Shown piece after piece: positions 42,229-50,327 of a stretch of DNA of 64,000 bases. The notes below the pieces were generated by a model. The model was not told where the DNA came from and searched no databases. It worked only from the letters and a program-made list of their open reading frames with translations. Position numbers and translations under genes: made by a program. The first letter of the stretch is position 1. The number at the start of each line of letters is the position of its first letter. The stretch comes from UBA7672 sp044224605 (GTDB taxonomy: Bacteria; Pseudomonadota; Alphaproteobacteria; Caulobacterales; Hyphomonadaceae): NCBI GenBank assembly GCA_044224605.1, contig JBGAKC010000007.1:62001-126000 (forward strand), read 5' to 3'.

Positions 42229-43128
42229 CTAGAACGTAGGTGGTGGCGACGCGTTGACGATGCCAAGCGAATACACGCCATCGTAGGAACCATCGGCGAA
42301 GGGGGCGATCCTCATACCTGGTTCAGTTACTTCTTCCCCGCGAACCGGATGGGCCGAACAATCGAAATCGCTTTGCAAAATCTTGCGTTCGGTAGGATTT
42401 ACCGATGGCTTAAGCTGGCAGTTCCACGCCGTGCCTCCTGCATATTCCATTCGGAGCGCTATCACTTGATCGGAGGGAGCAAGCTTCATCGCCATAGGCT
42501 CGAAGCTTACGCCTCCCGTCACCACCAATGTCTTCCGCGCGTGAAGGTTGCCAACCAATACAACTACATGCTCATAGGCACGACTTTCGGCAGCTATACG
42601 GATATTCTCAGCTTGGGCCGTTTCGTGAGGTTCTTGTCCGGGCAGGTTGAGAAATTGCGCTGCCTGCTCGGCGTTCTTGGAGCCGTTGAAGGCGACGACG
42701 TCAATCTGGGCTCCCGACTGTTTCAGCGCCCATAAACGCCTGACCATCTCTAGCAATGCCTGCGATCCCATCCCATCGAGCCGGTTAGAAAAAATCTCAC
42801 GCAGTTCTTCAACTAGTGCTGTCTCGCTTGGTGCATCCTGAGCCCACGCGGTCTGCAGTCCTTCATTACGAGGGCTATCAAGTTCAAGCGCCAACAACAC
42901 TGGTTTGTGTGCGACCTGACAGACGAACTCCTGAACGGCCTTGGGGCCTTCGCTTGTGCCGTGGAGTTCCCCGAAGATTAGGAATTTGCCCTTGCTTGCG
43001 CGTGCGACGTCTTCCCATCCAGGCAGAGGATCGCATGACGTATTGGTGCGCGCTGATGGAGAGCTGGTACTGGCGCAGCCGCCAAGTAAAGCCGCCAATA
43101 GGACATGTCTGAACACCCCCACCCCCAT
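42229..43128 (-). CDS. ChaN/TIKI-like lipoprotein
   Basis: 299 aa with a lipobox (LLAALLGGC-A). The motif KFLIFGELHGTSEGPKAVQEF around residues 48-67 resembles the GExHxxxxp start of ChaN/TIKI metallo-proteins (heme-binding or protease fold), and GNLHARK later supplies a second His. AT content is higher than in lemA next door, which suggests transfer. Function is open: heme uptake, iron regulation or peptidase-like. It is a single gene on minus. Confidence 0.6.
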   Translation of the reverse strand: MGVGVFRHVLLAALLGGCASTSSPSARTNTSCDPLPGWEDVARASKGKFLIFGELHGTSEGPKAVQEFVCQVAHKPVLLALELDSPRNEGLQTAWAQDAPSETALVEELREIFSNRLDGMGSQALLEMVRRLWALKQSGAQIDVVAFNGSKNAEQAAQFLNLPGQEPHETAQAENIRIAAESRAYEHVVVLVGNLHARKTLVVTGGVSFEPMAMKLAPSDQVIALRMEYAGGTAWNCQLKPSVNPTERKILQSDFDCSAHPVRGEEVTEPGMRIAPFADGSYDGVYSLGIVNASPPPTF

Positions 43129-43357
43129 TTCGTCCCACCTTACTTGAGGTAGGTAGCGCGTGAATGTCCGGCGTCCGACAACGGCGAGATCCGGACCGAG
43201 TTGTGGGACAGCCCCGGGGGACGTCGCTGGGCCATTCCGGCCAGTCGCGCCCGCCTTCAGGCCTGCCGCATCGATTTGAGATCGGCAAAGCTTGACGGTC
43301 CTTCCGCCATGCCGCTTCTGGCGAATTGTATTGCTTGATGTCGATGAGGAGCTCGCG

Positions 43358-43915
43358 ATGGTGGTCTATGTCCTGATCGCAGCGGCGATGGTCGCGCTGG
43401 CAGGGGTTATCTGGCTCTACAACCTGCTCGTCCGCCGGTGGCAGATGGTGAACAATGGCTGGGCCGACATCGACGTCCAGCTGAAGCGACGCTCCGACCT
43501 TGTGCCGCGCCTTGTGGAGGCGGTCAGTGGCTATGCGGCGCACGAGCGCAAGCTGTTCGAGGACATCGCGGAGAAGCGCGCGTTGGCGGAGAATGCGGGC
43601 GAGGACCCGGTGCGCCGCGCCGAGGCGGAAGCTGCGCTTTCGCGACCGGTCACGCAGCTGCTGGCGCTGGCGGAGGCCTATCCCGATCTCAAGGCGAGCG
43701 GGAATTTTGCCGGGCTGCAGGCGGAGCTTATCGAGACGGAGAATAGGATCGAGATGTCGCGCCGCTTCTACAACGGCGCCGTTCGCGAGCTGAACACGGC
43801 GGTGCAGAGCTTCCCGTCGAGCCTCGTTGCGCCGGTGATCGGCTTCACGCCGCGTGCCTATTTCGAGATCGAGACCGCCGACCGTGCAGCGCCGCAAGTC
43901 TCGCTGAAATCATGA
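43358..43915 (+). CDS. lemA: LemA family protein
   Basis: 185 aa from the ATG at 43358, which has GAGGAG upstream; a frame start at 43292 is not preferred. It has an N-terminal membrane helix (VVYVLIAAAMVALAGVIWLYN), then the LemA helical-bundle motifs: LVRRWQMVNNGWADIDVQLKRRSDLVPRLVEAV, ENRIEMSRRFYNGAVRELNTAVQSFPS. Function is uncertain. It is paired with a DUF2207 gene, overlapping by ATGA, as in many bacteria. Confidence 0.93.
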   Translation: MVVYVLIAAAMVALAGVIWLYNLLVRRWQMVNNGWADIDVQLKRRSDLVPRLVEAVSGYAAHERKLFEDIAEKRALAENAGEDPVRRAEAEAALSRPVTQLLALAEAYPDLKASGNFAGLQAELIETENRIEMSRRFYNGAVRELNTAVQSFPSSLVAPVIGFTPRAYFEIETADRAAPQVSLKS

Positions 43916-45636
43916 GAGCGTTCCGGGCTTATTTGCTGGGCCTGTTCGCCGGAGTATTCGTCGCACTGACAGCGATGGCCGCGAGCGCCGAGGAACGGAT
44001 AGATCGTTTCGACGTCACGATCGAAGTGCAGAAAGACGGCGACATCATCGTCACCGAACTCCTCGCGGTCACGTCCGAGAGGGACCAGATCCGGCGGGGA
44101 ATATTCCGCGACCTGCCGCGCTACTTTGAAAGCGACGGCGCCAAGCTCGCCTATGGCTACGATGTCCTCAGCGTGACACGCGACGGCCAAGGGGAACGCT
44201 ACGAGACGGAGACCGAGGACAACGCGTACCGGATCCGCATCGGCGATGCCGACGTGTTTCTGGAATCGGGCGCGCATACCTACGAGATCCGCTACCGTGT
44301 CAGGAACCAGGTCCGCTATTTCGACAGCTATGACGAGGTCTACTGGAATGTAACCGGGAATTACTGGGTGTTCCCGATTCTCGCTGCACGGGTCAGCGTC
44401 GTGCTTCCGCCGGGCGCACGGATTACGGCGACCAAGGCCTATACGGGTGATCAGGGCGCGGCCGGCGCGGACTATACGCACACCGAGAGTGGCGGCCGGC
44501 ACGTGTTCGAGACGACCCGCCGGCTGGAGGCGGGAGAGGGACTGACGGTTGCGATCGGGTTCGCCAAGGGGCTGATCGATCCGCCCTCGGGCATCGATCA
44601 GGGCTGGCTGTGGTGGCAGCGCAATGGCGCGCTGGCGATCCTGCTGGCCTCGCTTGGCGCGCTTGCGTGGTTTTATATACGTAGCTTCGATCGTGTCGGC
44701 CGCGATCCGATCAAGGGGCCTGTGTTTCCGCTGTATGAGCCGCCGAAGGGATTTTCGCCCGCTGCCGCACACCATGTCTACTATCGCGGTCTTCGCGGCC
44801 ATACGGCTCTGATCGCGACGCTGATGAACCTCGCAGTGAAGGGGCGGATCCGGATCGACACTTCGAAGAAGGGCGTCACTGTCCTCGAGAGGATATACGA
44901 GGGAGATGATGCGGCCGGTCTTGCGTCCGAGGATGTCACGCTGGAGCGGAGCCTGGTCGGGAACACCAGCCGGAGAGTGCTCGACGGCAACTATGATTCA
45001 ATACTGACGGGCGCCTACGACTCTTTCAAGAACAAGTTGTCCCGGAAATACGGCGCCGACTATTTCAGGTGGAATGCCGGCTATACGGTGGCGGGCCTTG
45101 CGCTGACGGCTGGCGGCGTCATGTTTGCGGCGAGCCAGGCGTCGATGTGGACGACGTGGAATACGCTGGCAGTGCTGGCGCTCGCTGTCATCAACATGGC
45201 GTTCCTCTACCTGATGCCGGCGTCGACGCCGAAGGGCCAGAAGGTTCGCACGGAGATTGAGGGGTTCAGGCTCTACATGGAGACCGCGGAGAAGCTGCAA
45301 CTGAATGCGGTCGAGGTGGGAAGCGAGAAGCTGCCGCCGATGTCGAAGGAGCGATACGAGGCTTTCTTGCCCTTCGCAGTCGCGCTCGGCGTTGAGAAGC
45401 CGTGGACGCGGCATTTCGAGCGGCTGTTGCCGCAGGTGGCGGAATCCTACCGTCCCGGATGGGCAGGCTTCTCGACGGGCGGCGGACGTTCGCTCTCCGG
45501 CCTCAACGACGCGCTGATTTCCAGCATGAATTCGGGCGTGTCGAGCGCCCTGCCGCATAGCTCGAGTTCGTCGGGCTCAGGCGGAGGAGGATCGTCTGGC
45601 GGTGGTGGTGGAGGTGGCGGCGGCGGCGGGTGGTAG
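43912..45636 (+). CDS. DUF2207 domain-containing membrane protein
   Basis: 574 aa with a signal peptide (YLLGLFAGVFVALTAMAASA), then the DUF2207 beta-rich exported region (IDRFDVTIEVQKDGDIIVTE, RRGIFRDLPRYF, VYWNVTGNYW). A membrane helix near residue 240, a cytoplasmic winged-helix-like region, two more membrane helices near residues 400-430, and a C-terminal tail with a run of Gly and Ser (GGGGSSGGGG repeat, ending in Trp) complete it. It is the usual partner of LemA; the function is not established. Confidence 0.9.
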   Translation: MRAFRAYLLGLFAGVFVALTAMAASAEERIDRFDVTIEVQKDGDIIVTELLAVTSERDQIRRGIFRDLPRYFESDGAKLAYGYDVLSVTRDGQGERYETETEDNAYRIRIGDADVFLESGAHTYEIRYRVRNQVRYFDSYDEVYWNVTGNYWVFPILAARVSVVLPPGARITATKAYTGDQGAAGADYTHTESGGRHVFETTRRLEAGEGLTVAIGFAKGLIDPPSGIDQGWLWWQRNGALAILLASLGALAWFYIRSFDRVGRDPIKGPVFPLYEPPKGFSPAAAHHVYYRGLRGHTALIATLMNLAVKGRIRIDTSKKGVTVLERIYEGDDAAGLASEDVTLERSLVGNTSRRVLDGNYDSILTGAYDSFKNKLSRKYGADYFRWNAGYTVAGLALTAGGVMFAASQASMWTTWNTLAVLALAVINMAFLYLMPASTPKGQKVRTEIEGFRLYMETAEKLQLNAVEVGSEKLPPMSKERYEAFLPFAVALGVEKPWTRHFERLLPQVAESYRPGWAGFSTGGGRSLSGLNDALISSMNSGVSSALPHSSSSSGSGGGGSSGGGGGGGGGGGW

Positions 45637-45784
45637 GTGCAGGTGTCGCGTGACCGAGTGCCCGAGATCGGCGAATTCCGTGGAAAAACTCGACGGCTAC
45701 AGCGTTCGATCCGTTGGCCAAGACCAACGGCGAGTTAGTGCTTCCGGCCTCTCGGCCGGCGTAGTCCGCGGCGCGAGGCCGCGA

Positions 45785-45871
45785 TCATGCGGTGGCTCCC
45801 TGAGGCGGCGGGAAGAGAAGCTTCGCCATCTTCCGAAGGTTCGGGGCGGCGGCAGCGAGGTGGAACTCGTC
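45785..45871 (-). pseudogene. Transposase C-terminal remnant (IS5/IS1182-like)
   Basis: On minus the sequence reads DEFHLAAAAPNLRKMAKLL, then FPPPQGATA and a TGA. It resembles the HLAAxAxNLRKLAKLL end found at the C terminus of IS5/IS1182-type DDE transposases. Only 28 codons remain. It ends 18 bases from the 92-bp repeat. The family name is from memory of the motif and is less certain than the transposase nature. Confidence 0.6.
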
Positions 45872-45888
45872 GCTTGCGCCGGACGGTC

Positions 45889-45980
45889 TGTGAACAGGCG
45901 CCGGAAAATGATCCCTCCGCTTCTTGCGAAATCAAACGGATAGCGTGCCGATCGGCGTCCGGTCCCCATGCCTGTTCACA
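45889..45980. repeat. 92-bp dispersed repeat, copy 2
   Basis: It aligns to 37050-37141 without gaps. Here the ends are a perfect 10-bp inverted repeat (TGTGAACAGG at 45889-45898, CCTGTTCACA at 45971-45980). It lies 746 bases upstream of TIR gene 2 and next to the transposase remnant. No open frame in it is convincing. Confidence 0.75.
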
Positions 45981-46131
45981 CATGATGCGGCAGGTTGGGT
46001 TGTCGCAGCTGCGCTGGAAGGGTGGTGGGGCCTTGTTCGGATCGCGATGGTCAACGAGGGAGAGTTTCGGTTGAGGAGCGGATCTCCGTGCCCGGCGCAT
46101 TGGCTCCACCGCTGACGCTGGCCTAGAGCCA

Positions 46132-46229
46132 ACTCGCCGGGATCTTGGCGAGTAGGAGGCCTTGCCTGACAGCTGACGAGATTTTCACACCCAGCGTATA
46201 CGCCCGGCGTTGCTGACCTGGAGCCGGGC
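46132..46229. other. Two short hairpins in the region before TIR gene 2
   Basis: ACTCGCC (46132-46138) pairs with GGCGAGT (46147-46153), and GCCCGGC (46202-46208) pairs with GCCGGGC (46223-46229). They may belong to a small RNA or be terminator remnants; no T-tract is present. Confidence 0.3.
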
Positions 46230-46301
46230 ACTCACAGCCTTTGCAACTCGCGACACGCGAACGGACAAACTCGGCGCTTCGCAAACTATTGCCGTCCGTC
46301 C

Positions 46302-46568
46302 ATGACAAAGTGCGTCTCAGTTCCGCAATCCATTGTACGCCCCGGCAGAGGACAGCAAGTCGAACTTGAGTGCGATCAGGCGTGGAACAAGGGCTCTGAT
46401 TGCCAAACGGCGCTATTAGCCTGTCTGGCGTCGCCTTTGCTCACGGCCTGCAATCCTGAACCGGGAAGCGCCGCATGGTGTCGGGATGTTGACGAGAGCA
46501 AGATCGAGGCGTCCTGCGCTGAGGCCGCGAAGTATGCCACGCAATGCATGGCGGCGTTAGGAAGATAG
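46302..46568 (+). CDS. DUF3012-like small lipoprotein, start uncertain
   Basis: The C-terminal 50 residues read like a DUF3012 lipoprotein: LLACLASPLLTAC-N gives a lipobox, then PEPGSAAWCRDVDESKIEASCAEAAKYATQCM. DUF3012 has the same GSxAWC ... Cys pattern. However, the only in-frame ATG lies about 50 codons before the lipobox, too long for a lipoprotein signal. Either a non-standard start is used or the 5' end is damaged. It lies 158 bases before TIR gene 2. Confidence 0.5.
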   Translation: MTKCVSVPQSIVRPGRGQQVELECDQAWNKGSDCQTALLACLASPLLTACNPEPGSAAWCRDVDESKIEASCAEAAKYATQCMAALGR

Positions 46569-46726
46569 ACCGGAACCGCAAAGGGTTGGCGGGAGCGCAA
46601 AGACTGCCCCGCCTACGAATGTCCCATGTCTCTCAAGCCCATCCGCGCGTCCTAACGCGCCCGCCGACACTTGCGCGTGACCGATGACGCGCCGAATGGT
46701 ATGTCCCGCGGGTTGCTCGGGAGAGG

Positions 46727-49408
46727 GTGGTGGCTCACGGCAAGCGCTTTCGCGGTTTCATTTCCTACAGCCAGACGGACATGATCGCCGCGCGGCGGCT
46801 GCACGCCTGGCTTGAAAACTATCGTGTGCCGCTCGGCCTGGCGGTCGATCTGGGCGATTCTAGAAAGCTCGGACGCTTCTTCCGTGACGAGGAGGAAATG
46901 GGGGCCGCCGCGAACATCGGCGCGTCCGTGCGAGGCGCGATCGAGGACGCCGAAAGCCTGATCGTCATTTGCTCCCCGCGTTCGGCCAAATCGAAATGGG
47001 TCAACGCCGAAATTCTGCACTTCCGCAAGACCGGGCGAGGCGGGAAGGTCTTTGCTGTTATCATCGACGGCGTCCCCAATTCCGGCAACGATGAAACCGA
47101 ATGTTTTCCGCCGGCGTTGCGGGCGAATATCCCGGATGATGATCCGGACGGAATGCCCATCGAACCGCTGGGACTTGATCTCCGGAAGGAAGGGCGCGCT
47201 CGCGCCTGCGCGCGCCTGGCCGCTGGGCTTCTCGACGTCGAGTTCGACGCGCTTTGGCAACGCGAAAAACGTCGCCGCATCGTTCGCGTGGCTGGCGCGG
47301 GCGCTGCCGCTGTTGCAGCGATCACGGCGGCCGCGGCGTTCATTATTCCCGCTCAGTTCGAAGCCGACCGTGCGCGTCAGTCGGCTGCCGCCGCTGAAGA
47401 GGGTCGCGCGATTTCTGAGCGGGATGCCGACCTCGCGCAGGTCGTCCAGGATCTCGGCGATGGCGACGCCGAGGCCGCGCTGCAAATGCTTGCGTCCTTG
47501 CGCCAGCGGCGACCGCAGGACGAGCGCGTGAACGACGTTGTCAACGCCGTACTCGGCTGGATGCGAACGCCGGCCGAGGCGGTGCGCGACGCGGCCGATG
47601 CAGGCGTGTTCTGGACCGGTCCGGACTTTCTCGCTCGGGCGTCTGGCGGGACGACCTACAAACTGTCCGCCGACCGCCCGGTGCGCAGCATCGGTCTTTC
47701 CGGCGACCGGGCCCTGCTGATTTTCCAGGATCGCATCGAGCTTCTCAACGATCGGACGGGACAGAAGCTCAACGTCCTGCGCGAGGCTGATCTCGATGAG
47801 TTCAGAATGTACGAATGGCGCGGCTATGTGCTCGAGGCGTCAACCGGGGACGTGCTGCTGGCGGGGCGGCACATCGGCGTTTCGAATGGCTCGACCTTTC
47901 CCGCCGTTCTTACGGTGTCCGGGAGCGACAACAACATTGGCCTGACCCGGCCCATGTTCCATCCGCAGGCCAATGGCGATCCCTGGATCAGTCGCGGGGA
48001 CGGGCAATCCATCGTTACCGCGGGCTGTATGATCATCGGGGTCGAGGCCGACACCAAGCAGCATCCTGAATACGAAGGCGCGTTCTTCACCTACGACATC
48101 AGAGGCGGCCTTCAGCCTCGTGGATTTGAGCGCATCAGCCCGGACAACCGGTTCGATCCCAGCGACGCCAATTCCGGTTGTAAGGCATTGCGCTATGACA
48201 CCGGCGACGATGTCCGCACGCGCCTTGGCGGCCAGATCATCGGCGTCAGGTTGAGCGATAGTCCGCCCGCCGCGACCGCCTGGAAGTCGCAGCCCAACGT
48301 TGGCCCAAATACTGATCGCTATGGTTATGCCCTCGAATGGGAGGCTCGTCCCGGACATGTCGACAGCGCCAATCAATGCATGTCGAGCCCATGCCCGGCT
48401 ATCTCACTGGGTGATTTCGAGGATGAGACTTTCAGCGAGCCTGCCGATTCCGGAACCTCCGGGTGGGTCATCAACGCAGCGCCCGCAGGAAAACCTGCCA
48501 GGAGCTCCGGCCAACTTGGCGAGCCGCTTTTTACTTATTTTTCCCAGGACAATCATAGTTTCGTCGGAGCATGGTGCCGCAACTTGGGGGCGTCATCGCG
48601 CTGTTTCTATCATCGCCGATACTTCGAGCAGATGGGCGATCTGAAGCTCATCGATGCGCGCTCCGCTTCGGGCCGCTATCTCGCCTATGGCCCAACGCCC
48701 CCGCTCAAAATCATGGATTTGGTGGACATGCGCGATGTTTCGCCGACCGGCCATTCGCTGGCGACCGAGAGCGGTCTCATGGACTTCGATCACAACGGGG
48801 CGGATCGGTTGTTTGCCGCGGTCGAGGGGCGACTTGACGTGCTCGAGCCCGATGCGGCCGGACGTTTCGAAAGCATCGCTTCAAGTCTGGCATGGCCGCG
48901 CGATCTGTCGGTCTATGGCCGGCTGGCGCGGCTTGTCTCCATGCCCGATGACGACGATGTGCTCATCGTCGCCTGGTCAGGCAAGATCACGCGCCTCAAC
49001 TGGCGAACGGGTCAAGTTCGCTGGACATCCGGCGCGCCCGGTCTGGAGGAGGTCCAAGCGGTGCGCATGTCGCCCAACGCCCAATGGCTGGCCGCTTTTG
49101 GCAAGCTGGGCGTCCGAGTGCTGCGCCTATCGGATGGGTTGCTGGTCTCAGGCGTTCTGCACCCGCCGGAAACCCTCCAGTCAGACGCCGACCGGGGCGG
49201 TTGCGGCTCCTTCAAGTCGGTGTGGCGCGCGAGCGATCTGCTCTCGGATGCGACTCTGTCGGATGAGGGTGCGCTCACTGTCTGGTGCGGACGCGCAGGC
49301 GCTCGCTTCGAGCTCTCTGCCTTTGCCGGCGACGTAAACGCGCGTCTTGTCGAGTTGACGAATAGCAGTCGATCACCGGACGCGACACCCGCGACGTCGG
49401 CGCGCTAA
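46727..49408 (+). CDS. TIR-transmembrane-beta-propeller protein 2
   Basis: 893 aa, GTG start behind GGGAGAGG. An N-terminal TIR domain (residues about 5-175) has GFISYSQTDM, FRDEEEMGAAA and KWVNAEILHF with candidate catalytic Glu95. A basic stretch (QREKRRRIVR) and one membrane helix (about 185-208) follow, then an Ala/Glu/Arg-rich, possibly coiled stretch. The rest is a large propeller-like region of about 600 residues with beta-blade patterns and several Cys, which suits a periplasmic location. It shares the plan with the protein at 34610-36970, but identity outside the TIR core is low. Likely a signalling or defence effector. Confidence 0.83.
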   Translation: MVAHGKRFRGFISYSQTDMIAARRLHAWLENYRVPLGLAVDLGDSRKLGRFFRDEEEMGAAANIGASVRGAIEDAESLIVICSPRSAKSKWVNAEILHFRKTGRGGKVFAVIIDGVPNSGNDETECFPPALRANIPDDDPDGMPIEPLGLDLRKEGRARACARLAAGLLDVEFDALWQREKRRRIVRVAGAGAAAVAAITAAAAFIIPAQFEADRARQSAAAAEEGRAISERDADLAQVVQDLGDGDAEAALQMLASLRQRRPQDERVNDVVNAVLGWMRTPAEAVRDAADAGVFWTGPDFLARASGGTTYKLSADRPVRSIGLSGDRALLIFQDRIELLNDRTGQKLNVLREADLDEFRMYEWRGYVLEASTGDVLLAGRHIGVSNGSTFPAVLTVSGSDNNIGLTRPMFHPQANGDPWISRGDGQSIVTAGCMIIGVEADTKQHPEYEGAFFTYDIRGGLQPRGFERISPDNRFDPSDANSGCKALRYDTGDDVRTRLGGQIIGVRLSDSPPAATAWKSQPNVGPNTDRYGYALEWEARPGHVDSANQCMSSPCPAISLGDFEDETFSEPADSGTSGWVINAAPAGKPARSSGQLGEPLFTYFSQDNHSFVGAWCRNLGASSRCFYHRRYFEQMGDLKLIDARSASGRYLAYGPTPPLKIMDLVDMRDVSPTGHSLATESGLMDFDHNGADRLFAAVEGRLDVLEPDAAGRFESIASSLAWPRDLSVYGRLARLVSMPDDDDVLIVAWSGKITRLNWRTGQVRWTSGAPGLEEVQAVRMSPNAQWLAAFGKLGVRVLRLSDGLLVSGVLHPPETLQSDADRGGCGSFKSVWRASDLLSDATLSDEGALTVWCGRAGARFELSAFAGDVNARLVELTNSSRSPDATPATSAR

Positions 49409-49744
49409 GGTCGCCCATTCTCAAGGTCTGCCTTCTTCATCTGCAGGCTCTCAAATGCGCACCCTGCCCATTACCCGTGTCATGTTTCAAAACTCCCTGT
49501 TCGGTCTTCAGAATTCCCTGTTCCTGCAGAACGGGGAGTTCGCCGAAAGAGCCTTGAATTTCCAACGCGAGATAGCGCGGAAAAGCGCTGAATCGGCCGA
49601 AAAATCGAAACATTCCCTGCTTACAGGCCGGATCAGAGAATTTTTGGCGCGCCCGTTTCAATCGAGCGGTTCAATGAATCTGGTCAGCGGCGATGCTGCA
49701 CAGCCGCGCCCCCGTCTAGCACGTTCTTGCAAGAAACCGTCGTG
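49409..49744. other. Intergenic region with tandem TCCCTGTTC words
   Basis: 336 bases between TIR gene 2 and pgaD (convergent). The word TCCCTGTTC occurs twice close together (around 49493-49530, in CAAAACTCCCTGTTCGG and AGAATTCCCTGTTCCTG), and TTCCCTGCTTAC occurs later. An open frame from 49455 covers this but looks like a translated repeat, not a protein. It is probably a degraded dispersed element. Confidence 0.4.
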
Positions 49745-50212
49745 TCAGGCGGCCTGCTGGAAGGCAGGTGGTTCGGCAGCCGTCGGTGGGCGTGGTGCTT
49801 CGGTCTCGATGGCTAGGATCCGTCCATCCGCATCGTGATGGACGATGCAGACCTGCGCCGACCGGCAGCGGTGTAGCTGTGGATCGCTGATGCCGAAATA
49901 GGCGGCGTAGTTCGGGACGGGCGCCGTCGCTTCTTCCTGGCGGCTTCCGGTGATCTTGTTCCACAGCCACAGCGCGCCGCTGGCGCCGCCGATCGTCAGT
50001 GCGTCACGGACGAGCACGGTTGCGGATCCGGCGGCGAGCAGGCTGAGCGTGGCGGGATGCGTTGCAGCCACACGGATCAGTCCGATGACGCCGATGCCCG
50101 AACGGCAAAGCCACAGCCACGCCATCCACAGCCCGGCCGTGCCGGTGTCGGACGCGAGTCGTTGGCGCCAGGGAAGCTTGTGGCGAACGTCGATGATGAG
50201 CTGGTTGCTAAT
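49745..50212 (-). CDS. pgaD: PgaD-like protein of PNAG synthesis (probable ATT start)
   Basis: The first ATG is at 50125, giving 126 aa. The frame is open further up and reads NQLIIDVRHKLPWRQRLASD, then a membrane segment, like a normal PgaD N terminus. No ATG, GTG or TTG occurs there; an ATT at 50212 behind GGGACGGAA would give 155 aa, a usual length. Two membrane helices, a linker and the motif CRSAQVCIVHHDADGRI identify PgaD, the small partner of PgaC that binds c-di-GMP with it. Last gene of pgaBCD. Confidence 0.72.
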   Translation of the reverse strand: MSNQLIIDVRHKLPWRQRLASDTGTAGLWMAWLWLCRSGIGVIGLIRVAATHPATLSLLAAGSATVLVRDALTIGGASGALWLWNKITGSRQEEATAPVPNYAAYFGISDPQLHRCRSAQVCIVHHDADGRILAIETEAPRPPTAAEPPAFQQAA

Positions 50213-50327
50213 TTCCGTCCCGATGCCGGTTTGCCGACGATCGCTCCCGAGAGTGTCAAGCGTGATCTAGAGGTGGTGGCTTGCGGCCGTATGACGGCCT
50301 CGTGAAAATCCATACACAATGGGAAGG

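Larger units (their letters stand above)
45637..46301. other. Gene-poor stretch upstream of TIR gene 2
   Basis: 665 bases. It contains a transposase remnant (45785-45871), the second 92-bp repeat copy (45889-45980) and two hairpins (46132-46153 and 46202-46229). Apart from these I see no intact gene. The minus-strand frame 45735-46109 overlaps the repeat and is not called. Confidence 0.5.

Noticed and set aside
45570..45636. Gly/Ser run at the DUF2207 C terminus as an assembly error
   Set aside because: The frame is kept to a normal stop and such Gly-rich tails are common in DUF2207 proteins.
45735..46109. 124-codon frame on minus over the 92-bp repeat
   Set aside because: It crosses the repeat and the transposase remnant in different frames, so it is unlikely to be one protein.
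49455..49838. 127-codon frame after TIR gene 2
   Set aside because: Its start region is a translated tandem TCCCTGTTC-type repeat and its end is antisense to pgaD.
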